Shown: positions 51,607 to 63,769, counted from the stretch's first letter. The stretch: 64,000 nt of DNA from Acanthornis magna (GCA_036785705.1 JAWUZG010000001.1:2852001-2916000), one strand, 5' to 3'. Translations and numbers: made by a program. Notes: generated by a model not told the origin, from the letters alone.

Positions 51607-51769
51607 TTATGCATGTCCATAAACATAGAAAAGAACAGAGTGCTCCATGTCTGCCTTTCCAAGTGGCATCTAAGGATATATCATTGAGTTCATAGCCCAT
51701 CATTTCTATTCTCCTAGGCACTGTAAAATTCATTAAGCTAAGTAAAATGACAAATTATTGGAGTATATA

Positions 51770-51900
51770 GAAGCGTGCTTGTTTGATTTTTGGGCTCTTG
51801 TCCATGTTGCTTACCGAGCAACGCGGCCTCGTATTAGAAGGGTCGTGATTTCTAAAGACTCTAATAAAGCGAGTCATATTATGTGTGTGTATTAGAGTGT
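51770..51900. other. Candidate conserved non-coding element with short palindrome
   Basis: In 130 bp there are at least six CpGs ('TTACCGAGCAACGCGGCCTC', 'CTCGTATTAG', 'GGGTCGTGATT', 'AAAGCGAGTC') in otherwise AT-rich DNA. The inverted repeat GTTGCT-TACCG-AGCAAC lies at 51806-51822. No frame or known repeat accounts for it. CpG retention at this density outside islands often marks constraint. Confidence 0.35.
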
Positions 51901-53214
51901 AGCAAAAAGCCTTTGTTCATTCTGACTGCAGTGGAGCTGACTTAATGCCCTGTTCTGCAGCTGTTCTCTACTGCTCGGTCCAGTATTTCTCCTGCAGGAA
52001 CCAGTTTTGTCCATCCTACAGGTTTGTTCAGGAATGGTTACAGCAATGTCCTTTGAGGTTTTTCTAGCCTGTGACCAGTCTAATGAAACAACTGGATAGT
52101 TGCTAGTGTAGAAAGCTGAGGAATATTTTCTGGCAGCAGTTTTACGTTGGGGTTTGATAGGCTGGAGTAACTGTACAAATCAGCCCTCAAGGTGTTCAGA
52201 GCGCAGAAGCATTCATGAGTTTACTCCCTACATCTCGAGCTCTCTTGTTGCAACTAAAGAGATGTCAAATCACTTCTTTAAGGGTTTGGGGAATGAGATT
52301 CGAAGGACTTGACTTCAAAATACCCTGTCTTTTCTTGGTTTGCATTTAGACACCTAAATGAGCAACCTAGAGTTGCAGGTCATTCGACATCCAGCAGGCT
52401 CAATTGATTTTGTTGGGATTGTTTATGTTGAACACTTGGGCTGGGTGTGCTTAACACCACTGCAAACCCATTCCAGGATGTCTTGTTTTCCAAATGCAGG
52501 TTGTTGGTTTGCATGTCAGTGCTGCTGGCAGACTCCTAGGCTTTGCACGTCATCCTGCTCACCAGCAGTCTGCTCAGCAGGTAGTCCTTGCTCAGCAGCT
52601 GATAGCAGAGGCTAAAGGTGAAAAAATATGCTTAGACCTTCTCCTCCTCCCTCCCCATACACTAAGCAAGGGTAAGGATAAGCGGCTGCCAAGGAATCCA
52701 TCATTTGTCCTGGTTTAAAACCTATAAATAGCCAGATCATTAAAGGTGTCACTTACAAAACGCCTTTGTCAAAGAAGCTATTTATGGTGTGGACTTTGGA
52801 TCTGCACAGTTTTCTAGGACTGCCAGAAGCAATGTTAATCTACCTGGGCAGTGAGGCTGGCAGAGCTGGTAGTGATTTCCTCTTCTCCTTTGCGTTATTA
52901 TAAATTCATTTTTGTGTAAAAAAAGAGCAAAATTTGGCCTCATATTTTATAACCAAATAAGAAACAAAACTATCCAATGACTAGCAAAATTTTCATTGAA
53001 GTGTTTTATATAGGGAAGTAAAAATATTCCCATTATCTTTAGTGCTCTTCAAGGGAAAGGAAGGAAGTGCACTTTTTATTTTAAAGATTTCACTGGGTTG
53101 CTTCTTACTGTCTGGGGAACCAAGAATGCCATGGCCCAACGTCGAATATGTGCACTTTAAATGAGTTGTAATGAAAAGATATAGGGACAGAGTGTTTGGT
53201 GGCTACAGGGCTAT
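51901..53214. other. Unique non-coding DNA
   Basis: No gene or clear repeat is recognised. The 85-codon frame at 52358-52615 (+) is Cys/Ser-rich low-complexity text with no family resemblance. Confidence 0.5.
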
Positions 53215-53330
53215 TAAGAGACTCAGCAGACCCAGATTAATTTTGGTCCTTTGCCTCAGACCTACATTATTACCTTGGTCAGGTTACTCAGTCCATAAAG
53301 GGAGAACTATGCATAGCTATCTGTAAGGGT
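53215..53330 (+). repeat. MIR-like SINE relic
   Basis: 'CAGACCCAGATTAATTTTGG' / 'TTGCCTCAGACCTACATTAT' / 'TACCTTGGTCAGGTTACTCA' / 'GTCCATAAAGGGAGAACTAT' follows the MIR 5' half and core in order, including the 'ccttgggcaagttactta' phrase. The CR1 copy starting at 53332 is inserted directly against its right end, so the CR1 may have truncated it. Confidence 0.5.
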
Positions 53331-53331
53331 G

Positions 53332-54180
53332 TCATAGAATGGTGTGGGTTAAAAGAAACCTCAAAGATGCTCTAGTTTCCACCATGGGCAGGGACACCTA
53401 AACCAGGCTGATCCCCATCCGACTTGGCCTTGAAAACTCCCAGGGATGAGGCACCCACAGGTTTTCTGGGCAATATATTCCAGTGCCTCACCACCCTCAC
53501 ACTAAAGACTTTCTTTCCCATGTCCAATCCATACCTACTTCATTCAGTTTAAAGTCATTATCCCTTGTTCTATCACTAGAAGCCTTTGTCAAAAGTCCCT
53601 CTCTAGCTTTATTGTGGGCTTCCTTTCAGTGCTGCAAGGTTGTGTTGAGCTGCTCCACACACACATCCTCTGCCCAGGGCTGCTCTTGATCCTCTGCCCA
53701 GCCCGTGTTTGGGACTGGGATTGGGATTGCCCTGACTCACATGCAGGACCTTGCACTTGGCCTTGTTGAACTTCATGAGATTTGAATGGGCCAATGTGTC
53801 CAGGTCCCTCTGGATGTCATCCCTTCCCTCCAGCACGTCAACCACACCACATAGCTCTGTGTCCTTGGCAAACTTGCTGAGGCTGCGCTCAGTCCGCTGT
53901 CCATGTGACCAGCCAAGGTGGTTGTCACAATTCCAACACCTGAGAAACGCCACTCATCACTGGTCCCTATTTGGACATCGAGGTATTTCCTGCAACTCTT
54001 TGAGTGCAACATTCCAGCTCATTCCTTATCCATCGAGTGGCCCATCGATCAAATCCTGTTTGGAGACAAGGGCGTTGTGTGGGACAGTGTCAAATGCTTT
54101 GCACAGCTCCAGGTAGATGATGTCAATTGCTCCACCCTTATCCACCAATGCAGTTTTTCAGGGATGGTGTTTCAGTTCAT
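53332..54180 (-). mobile_element. CR1 LINE, internally deleted copy with reverse transcriptase part
   Basis: The longest CR1 copy of the window lies in reverse orientation. Its 3' end is at 53332, where 'TCATAGAATGGTGTGGGTTA' keeps one 3' octamer. The 3' part runs to about 53640, and then the sequence jumps to reverse-transcriptase text further upstream in the element. From my memory of the family a few hundred bases are missing at this join, so this copy has an internal deletion. The minus-strand frame at 53609-53953 reads recognisable CR1 reverse transcriptase near residues 26-77: SKFAKDTELCGVVDVLEGRD, then LMKFNKAKCKVLHVSQGNPN. The catalytic box, normally F-A-D-D in this family, reads F-A-K-D (53861-53872), so a metal-binding aspartate is lost. 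Upstream domain text continues in other frames to about 54180. The element is dead. Confidence 0.93.
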
Positions 54181-55419
54181 GAAGCCTTCAAATATGCTGG
54201 AATCCTTCATTTTGCACTAGAAAGATTATGGATTAGATGGTATTATTATTTTCTTAGCTTTTTTGGTAGTTCTAGTGTTAACTGCAAGCAGCATGATTTG
54301 ATTTCAGATCAGCAAGGGTCTCTTCCTTTAACCAAAACCATTTAAATCATGAAGATTTTCTCTTTATTAAAAACACAGAAAAGAATGTTACTCAAATCAA
54401 TTATTACTGAAAAATGCTTTGCTAATCAGGTTGGGAGAGACTGCCCATTCCATTGTTTCAGTGATGCATTGAATATGATGGGCCAGCTTGACTGAAGGCA
54501 GCCAGTGTGTGTATATATATTTTATTTTTATATATATATCTATGTGAGTGTGTGTGTCTGTGTGTGTGTAGCACAGCCAATGCTCGCTGAAAGCTTTTGT
54601 GTGGCGAACCGTGACATTAATAGTGAAATCAAGGTTTGCTAGCTGACAAGACGTCAATTTTCCAGAGGCCATCCCTCCTCTCCACCCTCCCTGACACGTT
54701 TATGAACTCACACACACACACACATGGACATATCTTGTCTGCAGATTTCTGGCAAATCCTATGGATACTTGCAATCTCTGCTCTCAAGACGTTTGCCAGC
54801 CAGCCTCTTATAATGTCTCATGTGCCTTCCTGCAGGCTGGAAAAAAAAAATAAGAAGAATTACAGATGATTCAATTAAACTGATATTGTTCACAACAAAA
54901 ATGAGAGCAAATGCAATTTGGGTCCTGTTCATGTGACTTAATTATCTCTTACCTCCCCACTCCACCCCCTTTTTTAGAATTTAAAAACAATTATGATATA
55001 ATTGCCAATCTGGAGATCCCTAGATATGCAGTAAATATGCTTTGTCTCACTGAATGCTCTTTTCCCTGATTCAGAAATGGGACCTTATTAAAAATGCACA
55101 CACACAAACAGAAAAAAAAAATCACATAAAGTCATCAAATGACCTTCAGGAAATAAAATTCTGTAATGCTGTATACCCAGGAAAGACATACCCATGTATT
55201 AAGTGAGTGAATCTGCTAAAGTCATTGAAGATAATTAGCTGTGTGCATTTATAAGATGCACACACTTTCAACACTCGAGGCAAATCCCTAGAAGTCAATT
55301 GAGACCTTCTCTGATAGAGGCGTGGAGGTGCATTTGAAGACCAAACATGCCTTTTTTTGCCTGAATTAGTAACGTTTCAAAATTTACTAACAGCTTTTTA
55401 ATGTGTAATCAGCTTGACT
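54181..55419. other. Unique non-coding DNA with microsatellites
   Basis: No gene is recognised. A TG/TA microsatellite tract lies at 54505-54570 and (CA)8 at 54709-54724. The part at about 54880-55040 is repeat-free and AT-rich with TAAT/ATTA cores ('CTTAATTATCTC', 'AATTATGATATAATTGCC') and may be a conserved element, assigned on texture alone. Confidence 0.5.
54505..54570. repeat. TG/TA compound microsatellite
   Basis: A compound run of GT, AT and GT units is interrupted by a T-rich spacer. A separate (CA)8 lies 140 bp downstream at 54709-54724. These are ordinary simple repeats. Confidence 0.85.
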
Positions 55420-55780
55420 TAATGGGGAAGAAAAAAATCGCGATCATTAGGAAGCCCATACTGAGTGTATATATTCACGCGGTGGGAAAGTGCCTTGCAG
55501 TATACAGTAGTTTGGAGTAAGTAGGATCCATTACCCATATCTGATGAAGGGCTGTCAGATATGAAGCAAATTTAGAGACCTGCTTGTCCCTTCAGCTATT
55601 CATCACTGCTGAGTAGCTCTAGCGGCAGCCGGCGGTATTTTTAGAGAGGAGAATGATACGGAATTTCTCCGTGTGCCGAACATTAGCTGATCCCATTACT
55701 CAGAGCTACTCGGAAAGTCACAGCTGACACATCAGCTTGGTGGCAAAGAAGAGCGATTGGCTCAGAAGGGAAAACACAGA
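55420..55780. other. Strong candidate conserved non-coding element
   Basis: This repeat-free block has unusually many CpGs for its AT level: 'AAATCGCGATCATTAGG', 'TTCACGCGGTGGG', 'CTAGCGGCAGCCGGCGG', 'GATACGGAATTTCTCCGTG', 'GTGCCGAAC', 'ACTCGGAAAG', 'GAGCGATTGGC'. It includes the perfect 'TCGCGA' palindrome at about 55438-55443. Overlapping short inverted repeats (ACGGA/TCCGT at 55658-55672 and GGAGAA/TTCTCC at 55648-55670) sit in its middle. No reading frame, repeat family or CpG island explains it. I judge it the most likely conserved regulatory element of the window; conservation itself was not tested. Confidence 0.4.
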
Positions 55781-58019
55781 GGAGACGTCTGAGGAGGGTA
55801 CATTTGTGGGGACATTGCCACGTTGAGACTTTTGTCAGCTGAGGTCCTGTGTTACGTGGAGTCAGCAGCAAAATGCAGAGATAATTTTTGATGTGTACAT
55901 TTTCTCAGGATTCTGTGCAATTTCGTCCAGGTATGTTGTCACATAATACATGTAATAGTTTGAATAATAAGGATGATAACTCATTGTTAGCTCCTTAAAG
56001 CATCCAGCAGCTGAAAAAAGGTTTGTCCTGAGCTTCGGGATATTTTCAAAATAATGTAGGCAGCTGACTATGAACAAGCTATTTTGCAAACAACCAAAGT
56101 CATCTGTATTATTATTTATCATTATTTCATCAAAGAAAATCCATTTAGTTTAATGCTCATTTGAATTGCTTCTCTTTAAGACCTCCAAATCCTAATAATG
56201 TGTCGAACACACTCCAGAATGTCAAAATAGTAAATTGTATGTAATTTTCTTTGACAGTAAGTGGATGAGTCCTTGCCAGAATTGTTCCTCTTTACACCCG
56301 GTGTGAAGTCATTGCTTTTCTTCCGTCAAGTGATATTTGACTTTTTAAAACCCACTAACAAGAGCACCGCTGACCTTCTCGAATCAAATTCAGCTCAGTG
56401 GGGCTGCGGGGAGCAGGGAGAAGTGGTCAGCAGGCAGTGGCCTTCTGCCTCTTCTGCTGCAGCCCCGGCTCCATGCCATCGAGAACCGAGGGTGGGCACG
56501 TGTGCCAAACATTTAAAAGCTGGACGATTCTTTAAAGAATGTCCTTTTTTTTTGAGTAGCTCTAGTACTCACCCCCGAGCACTGCGATACTGAACTTCCA
56601 AAGCTTTGGGCTTACAATGAATAGCATTCATCTTCGCTTCTGGTTCTGATCTTGTAAAAGCTAACTCATGCATGCACAACATGATAGACCATGTTACGCC
56701 TCAGAGCCTTTTTCAGAGCTATCATCTAATACATTTTTTATAAGCCAGAGTGCATTCATAGAATTCTGCCTCAAAAGGCATTCGGCTTTAATGGCTGCAC
56801 TGAAATGTCTAGGCTGGCTACTTGTGCTGTTTGGAACAAAAGGGTAGTGAAAATGTTGACATTTTTTATAGTAGCCTTTAAATTTCAGGGCTTTTTTTAT
56901 TAAAGGTATGTTGTTTACAAGTAGAAGAATGTCTAGAGAAAAGCTCCTTTCTCCTAGTCCTAAATGAAAAGGGTCGGAATTTTGTCAGCCAAGGAGGTGC
57001 ATGCTCTTTGTGGAAGTGGTTGTTTGACTATATTTTATACCACATATACACACAAGCGTACGTGCCTCTGCAGAGAGGCTGGTCTTGGAACAGGTTAGAT
57101 TAGAAAAAATATTAGGAGCAGCTTTTGGTGTCAGCCCTGCGACTTAGCTCAGGGCTAACAATGGAAGGGAAGGGCAAAAATGGTTCCTGGGTATAGTTTT
57201 GTGACACGTATCAAAGTACAAGAAAAAAAAAGCAAACCCACCACCAAAATTTCAATTGATTAAGGAATGCTTGAAAATATATAGTTACCCTTATTGAATC
57301 TACTCCAAGTAGATGGACAAGTTTGCACTCTCAGTGAGAAACTGGTTTTCTAAAGAAAATTAGTAATCTGATGTAAACAACAGTGCTCTTGAATTTTTCC
57401 AGTCCTCTGCATGCAGGACTCTATTCATTTGGCTTGCTCCCATACATTTGAAGATTACTTTCCTATATATCAGAAATTTGATTTAGCAGCTTGAGTGATT
57501 CTTGGGTTTGTATGTAACTGGAAAGCTTGTTTGTCTTTAAAATGGGGAGGACATTTGCACTGGTAGAAAAATTGAGATTTTACCTCCTAATGCTTTCTTA
57601 GAGTCCCAAGATAAAAATTCTGTTGAGGTATTTTAGAAAATGCTTTTTCTTTTTTTAAAGATACTTCTGAAAGGCTTCAAGATAAAAATTCTGTGAACTG
57701 CTGGTTATGAGTGACTCATTTTAAAATCTGAGTTTGGCTCTGTGCTTGTACTTTGAAAATCAGCAGAGATGGGGAGCGTGTCAGAATCTGGGCCTTTGAT
57801 TTGCTTCTGCATGAGAGATGGAGGGTGTCTTCTGCTTTGTCTTAAGAAGAATAATTTGTCTTGATGTTATTGTCCTAAAGTGACTTTGAAATGATAGAGT
57901 CTGCGTATTTCTGAGTCAAATTAGAGGCTAAGACAAAATAATTGAATCGTCTCTTTTGCGTGTGAGGTATTTGGTGGAAAAATTTGTCCAGATTTTACAA
58001 TATTCAATTATCTAGAGCC
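55781..58019. other. Unique non-coding DNA
   Basis: No gene is recognised. The parts at 56150-56350 and 56580-56800 are repeat-free with scattered CpGs and could be further conserved elements. The 110-codon frame at 56261-56593 (+) shows no family resemblance. Confidence 0.5.
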
Positions 58020-58210
58020 ACGCTTCGCTTTGCTTTGGCATCTTGTCGCCCAAACAAGTTGTTGACAGCCCATTCTCTGGAAGTGTTCTCGGCCAGGTTG
58101 GAAGGGGCTCTGAGCAGCCTGATCTCCCTGCAAGGTGTTCCTGTCCAAAGCAGGGGGGTTGGAACAAGGTGATTTTTAAGGCCCCTTCCAAACCTTCTGC
58201 CCTTGATCTC
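58020..58210 (+). mobile_element. CR1 LINE, short 3' fragment
   Basis: Forward orientation. The + frame ending at 58172 reads the CR1 C-terminal text HSLEVFSARLEGALSSLI near residues 30-47. Nucleotide text for the 3' UTR follows ('GGTTGGAACAAGGTGATTTT', 'AAGGCCCCTTCCAAACC'). No octamers survive at the 3' end. It is truncated at the 5' end and lies 130 bp upstream of a second, same-orientation CR1 copy. Confidence 0.85.
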
Positions 58211-58339
58211 ATCATACAGATATTTAGGTGCTGTGCTCATGGGTTTATTTTGATTCTAAAAATGATTGCAAGCAGTCTAACCTTTTGTTCATGTTTGTCT
58301 TTCCATGGGACTTAAATATTTTCCTTGCAGGAAAAGCCC

Positions 58340-58970
58340 TGGGGAAGGGTCTGACTGGACAGAAAGTTGCACAAGAGTCAGTTTTGCACCCTTGCAGCAC
58401 AGAAGGGCAATATGGGGGTGTCCTGAAAGGGAAAGCAACAGGCCAGAAGGGATTTTTTCTCCATTTGATACCATTTGAGTCCATATCTACACACTGTGTC
58501 CAGTTTTGTGCTCTCCAGGACAAGGACCTGTACAAGGCATGCTGGAGGGAGTTTGGTGGAGGGACACCGAGATAATTAGGGATCTGGAATTTAGAAGGAT
58601 TTAGAAGAAGTGGCTCAAAGAGCTGCCTTATCCTGGCAGAGAAGGGGAAGGGGAAATCCTAGAGGTGTTGTGAACTCCTTACTGATAGGTTACGAAGACA
58701 ACAGAGCAAGACACCTTTTTACCCCACAGGTGAACAGAGTGCATAGGACAGGAGGCAACAGGCACCAGGTGTTAGCATGGAAAAGAAAATTTTGATACAG
58801 AAAAAAATTTTCACCATGGTGTGGTCAAGCATTGTAACAAGAACCCAGAGGGACTGTCCTTAGAGATACTGAAATATCTGCACAGCCCTGAGCAACTTGA
58901 TCTAGTTGGCCCTGCTCTGAGGGTGGCTTGACCAGGCGACCTCAAGATGTCCCGTCCAACCAAAATTACC
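58340..58970 (+). mobile_element. CR1 LINE, older diverged 3' copy
   Basis: A forward CR1 fragment of about 630 bp. The + frame ending at 58575 retains CVQFCALQDKDLYKACWREF near residues 90-109, which follows the CR1 reverse-transcriptase C-terminal region. The text then runs through 'GACAGGAGGCAACAGGCACC' and 'GATACTGAAATATCTGCACA' to 'CGACCTCAAGATGTCCCGTC' in the expected order. Frameshifts and stops are frequent and the 3' octamers have decayed, so it is older than the 25705 copy. It belongs to a different CR1 subfamily from the fragment at 58020, judging by the 3' UTR wording. Confidence 0.85.
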
Positions 58971-61900
58971 CTGTGAGTGTGCTCTCTCTGGCTGACAATG
59001 CAGTCAGGAAATTTGAATGCTGACAAAAGGGAAGAGGTCAGTTCCTCCTGCTTTAAGAACTATTTGTGTGAAGTTAAACCAAAATACCCCAAGCAAAACA
59101 CCCGTGTTTCGAAGGTTTGCACAACTTGTCACCCAAAGTGAGCAAGTTAGAATTTTTTATCACATTCTGCAGAAGCAGAAACTGCATGGCAGTATTTTGC
59201 AATGATTGCAGTAGTAGTTTGCGGTTCTTGCCGGATATTAGTATTTGTAGCCACCTCCATTGCACTCTTCAGTTTGGACATGGAAAAGGAAGAACTTTTT
59301 GGTTCCTATGGGATGAGCCAGTGGTGCAGTATGTATTCAGAATCAGCTAAATGCCCACCTTTCTTTTTGCTTTTCAGACTGTCAGGACATCTAGAAACAG
59401 ACTTAACATATCTAACCTTTTATAGCTATAATTAGCATTAATTTCTATTGCTGTAGTATTCAGAGAGCTCAATCAACTTCAGTTGCTTGATGAACAAACA
59501 TATAAGAGACCCAGACTTTGTTTCACCCTCTCCAACAAAAACAATTAATTTGAATGTTAAGCTGTCTGTGCAACTCCTGACAAGACCCACCCCAGCTGGA
59601 CCTTGTAGACAATTGTAGCTGTTTTAAATGTTCATCCATGAACATTTGCAGCCTTTAACAGCCAATGGAAAAAGAGTGGGCACTACAGGAGGGTGTCTCA
59701 GATGTTTTAGGTGCTACTAGGATAATACATCTGAGATTTTTTGCCAGGAAAAGAATTTGTCAAAGACCAAATTTCCAGTAGTGTACAAGGGCCTGGAATA
59801 AGTCTTGAGTCACAGTCCAGAGCCTGTGCTGGTTTTATACTCTATCTACCGTGATCCTGAAGTTATCCCTCTACCTGAAACATGATGGCCTGCCTTGTAG
59901 AATTTTATTTGGTCTGTTTTCTCCAGAAAAGTGTGTGTTGCACACCTGTATCACTTCTGAAAGAGGCAGTCTGTCATTCTAGATGTTTTTTAAAGCAGCA
60001 GACAGCAGCCTTGCTCAACATTTCTGCAATAATGATGACAACCACTGGAATAATATAAACCACTTACTAATCAGTTTGCAAAGGCAGGACATCTGCTTTA
60101 CACAATACAGAAGCAAATTAAGGAGGCTTTCACAGTATTCTGAAATTGTGTGTTAGACTTTAAAGAGAGAGAGAGACAGACAGAAAGAAACTAATGGTAA
60201 ATAAATTGGACCATAGTGCTAGTTTTCATCCAGCTGTATGCGGCTCTAAAACAGCTATCTCAGAAAGGTACCTATTATTTATTAATTCAAGATGACTCCA
60301 AAAAGCAATTCCTCCATAAATTTCTTTCCAACAGCTTTCTGATCTCAGTAAGTTCTTGGCAGAAGTTGTGCTGGGAGAATATGTCCTCAATCACAGTCTT
60401 CACAATTGTAATTCCAAGAGGCTCTTGCCTGTAGACTCTTGGCTGTTAAAGGTTTAAAAGGTTTTGCATGCAGTTGTACTCTGTGTTAGGTGCTGACTTT
60501 AAACTACTCAGTCCTACCTTGCATTGCAGGAGGAAGAGAGGGAGTCTGGGATTCATGGCATCCCAGATTTAATGGGTTTGGTTTGTATGGCTTTGTCAAG
60601 GTTCCGTCATCTTTCTGGTGGCAGCCCCAAATCCAGTTCTCACTGCCTCTGAGAAGCTCCATACAGCATCTCCTGAACAAAAAAGTTTAATATTTTTTAT
60701 GCATGGAAGACTGACAGTTTGTGTTCTGAGGTGTAGTGTTTGGGCAGGGAGGAGCCCAACTCAGCTGCTTTCAGGGATTATGTGTGAGAGTCAGGAGTAA
60801 GACAAGTGGGCAAAATTTAGATACAGATGTGATTTAGGATAGGCATTGCATGTCAGCTTGAAAGCAGATCACTCTATTTACTTTTCTAGGGTACATATTT
60901 CAATAGACAAAAATGCCTAGCAAGGTTTAGAATTAAACTGGACAGAAATCCTAATTTTTATCTGTCTGGCCCATGGCAAGGATGCCAGTTTAACCTGTTT
61001 CTTATCTGATCTAAAGACTAGTGGGACTGTGATCTGAGATTACGTTTCCAGCAGTTAGCCACATCAGTACTGCTTGGTTAAACAAACTCATTTAAAATTA
61101 GGAGAATATAAGTCAGAACTACACCTGATTGCCTGGAGAACCCAGTCATGGAATATACCCAGTGCCGTGCTTTGAATGTTTTAGATGGCACAACATGTAA
61201 CCAAAATCTGATGGTCCAGAGAAAATGAGTCCTTTTGGGAAATGCAGATGTTAAAGATCTGAACATGTGCAGCCTTTAACTAGGAGAAAAATGCACTTTA
61301 AGTTCATCAATATTTCCTTTTTTTCTTGGAGTGGGGAATGGACTGATTGGCTGAATTTCTGTAGAAATTACTGGCTTTGCTAGTGTTAAAAGTAACACTT
61401 GCCCACTTAGAAGGAAAGGGAAGAACTGAATCCATTTGTGGAATGTGTGTATATTATCCCTTTTTCCTGGATATGCAATTCCCACCTTCATCTCAGAGTT
61501 GTAAAGTTTAAGATCTAAAGCAAAACATACCATTTCAAAGGGTGTTTAAAGCTCTTAAGCAATTGGTTTTCATTTAAGTCCAAAGTAATGATGTGCAGGT
61601 TTTCTTTCATCTGTTTATTTTTAAAGGTGGTGAAGTATTTAGTACACTGTATTACACTTTTTGCCTTTCTAGATTAAGTATTCTGGATACACATCACCTT
61701 CAAACTGAAATGGTGGACGAGAGTAATAATGGAGAAAGTCTCCACTATAAGCTTTTTCTAAACCAAAAATGTGTGAAAGTCTGGATTTTGGGGAGCTATT
61801 CAGCGTTTCTCCCTGCTGATCCTCTCATCAAGGATGACAGCAAAGACTGACAATCTTCTGTAAAACTGTGGTCTCCTCTGATATCCATGGGCTCCTTCTG

Positions 61901-63769
61901 TCTAGAATTAAAAGGCATCAGAACTCTTGGAAGTGCTGCACTGCAGCAAAAATGGGGAGTTTTCTCTCTCATTGGTGTAGCAGCTCATCAGAGTGCTCTG
62001 TCCCGCCATTCCTTTAGCATTTGCTGAACAGTGTGGATTCATTGACTCTGTCCACACTTCCTACCAATATAAAACACCACTGCTCTGCAGGATACTGTCT
62101 GCAACAGGCTTAGAACTTGCTGCATAATTTGGCCTAATGATTAATTTTATTTCATTTTGTGCAGCCCTCTCTTTCCACCTGGAAACAGAGATACTGCAAC
62201 ACTGCCAGGGCATCTCTAAGAATCACCGCTGCTCCAGGCACTTCTAGCACCTGCTTTTTGTGAACTCTTAGGTGCACATTACATCAATACTTATTTTTGG
62301 ACTAGAGGCCCACAGGGAGCCCCTGGAATAATATTTTTGCAGTAATTCAGGATTGAACTCCCTGTGGTTAGGATATACAAAGATATTCCAAGGATGGCAG
62401 CGATTTGTGCCTTCTGCACAGTGTTTCTGAAACCTCAAAATGTCTTTCCCTCAGCAATTTAAAGGTTGCTGTTGGCTGTGACTGCAGGGGAAAAGACATT
62501 ACTGTTTCTCTGAAGAAGTTAGTTGTAAACATTAAAAAAGATTCAGTAATTTCTCTAAGGGTAGGCACCAAACATCATAAAAATATTGACTGAGCTTATG
62601 CAAAGCTTTTCTGCTCTTTGTTGGTTATAAATAAAATAAAGGTACCCAGATTACATTTCATAATAGAAGACAGGTGAGCTGAAAAATTTATAAAGGTGTG
62701 AGAGTATTAAGAATGATAATTTTTGGTTAACATTTGAATGATGTGGCTCCATTATAAACCATTAAATGCAAGATGCAAATGAATGCATCTGAAAAGAGAA
62801 CTTCATGTTTGTGGTTTTACTGTAATCGAGCACAGTATGTATTTGAAGAAGTTGTTAGGGAAATGAAGGTTTAAGGCTAAATATGACTGTTCTGCTGAAA
62901 AGCTCAAAAATGTTGTAATCGAGTAGAGACAACAGGTCCCTAAACAAATAGGAACCTCAGGGTACTCTTTGGGGGCATGTGAGACCACAAGATCTTGAGT
63001 AATCAGGAGCTTCTAAGGCAATGAGAAGAGCCCCGCAAAATTGGTTTTGTGCTATTGATGTTTGCTGTAGAAAGTCCCAGTTCATTCTATATCTGACATG
63101 CTCAACACTCTCAGAGCTCCAAATTTTCTCCCTCATCACGAAGTTTTGATGACAAGGTGCCTTAAAAGCCATCGGTGCTCCTGGAAGAAGGGAAGAGACA
63201 CCACTGCCTCTCCTGTGGCCAACGAGAGGCCAGCGCTGGCCCCTCAGGTCACCTTTCCCAGGGGTGGCTGTGCCCAATGTCTTGTCTGCTGAAATAAAGT
63301 AGCTGTGTTTGAGGGACAAAAATGGCACTGGCTACATGCAGAGATGGAAAAACGCAACCCCAAAGCCCCAAAACTGCTGGAATCAGGACGACCAGCAGGG
63401 TTAGGGGCATCTGGCAGAGCATCAGGCGGGAGCTGTGGGTGATAGGAAATTCATTAAATACCGTGACAAGTGGTGTTCAAAGACAGGAACGGTAGAGTGT
63501 CTCCTCCCAGGCGAAGCTGGAAGATAAATATTGCCCCATGATGAGTAAGTGAGGTCATGGGAAGGCCTCCCCTGGCAGATCTAGTGACAGTGCTTCGAAC
63601 ATAAACATTTGTGGGGATACCTTTAAATGCTGATGCTTTCCTCCTCTCTGGGAAAACACTGAAAATAGCATTTTCTAGCCCAGAGCCACTGAGCAGGAGT
63701 AAGCAATCTGTTGACATTGTATGTTAAAAGCCACAATCTGTATCTGGCAAGCGAGCAGAGGTTTTGAAG
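58971..63769. other. Unique non-coding DNA
   Basis: No gene is recognised. A GA/CAGA simple repeat lies at 60163-60190. Open frames reach 123 codons (62957-63328 -) without family resemblance. A possible very worn MIR-like scrap at about 60085-60145 is too weak to call. Confidence 0.5.

Larger units (their letters stand above)
46601..51769. other. Unique non-coding DNA
   Basis: No gene is recognised. It contains a MIR-like relic (47095-47175), a perfect 12-bp hairpin (48474-48507) and a GC-richer patch at 50390-50800. It also has a (TA)9 run at 51584-51601 within a TA/TG-rich tract from 51535. The minus-strand open frame at 50607-51143 (178 codons) looks like no known protein and is faced by two chance frames on the other strand. 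Confidence 0.5.

Noticed and set aside
51806..51822. RFX X-box reading of GTTGCT-TACCG-AGCAAC
   Set aside because: The half-sites fit loosely but the five-base spacer is longer than X-boxes allow, so it is kept only as a palindrome.
53751..54220. Plus-strand frames of 121 and 100 codons
   Set aside because: They are antisense shadows of the minus-strand CR1 reverse-transcriptase region.
60085..60145. MIR-like relic
   Set aside because: Only a few words match the reverse MIR core, too weak to separate from chance.
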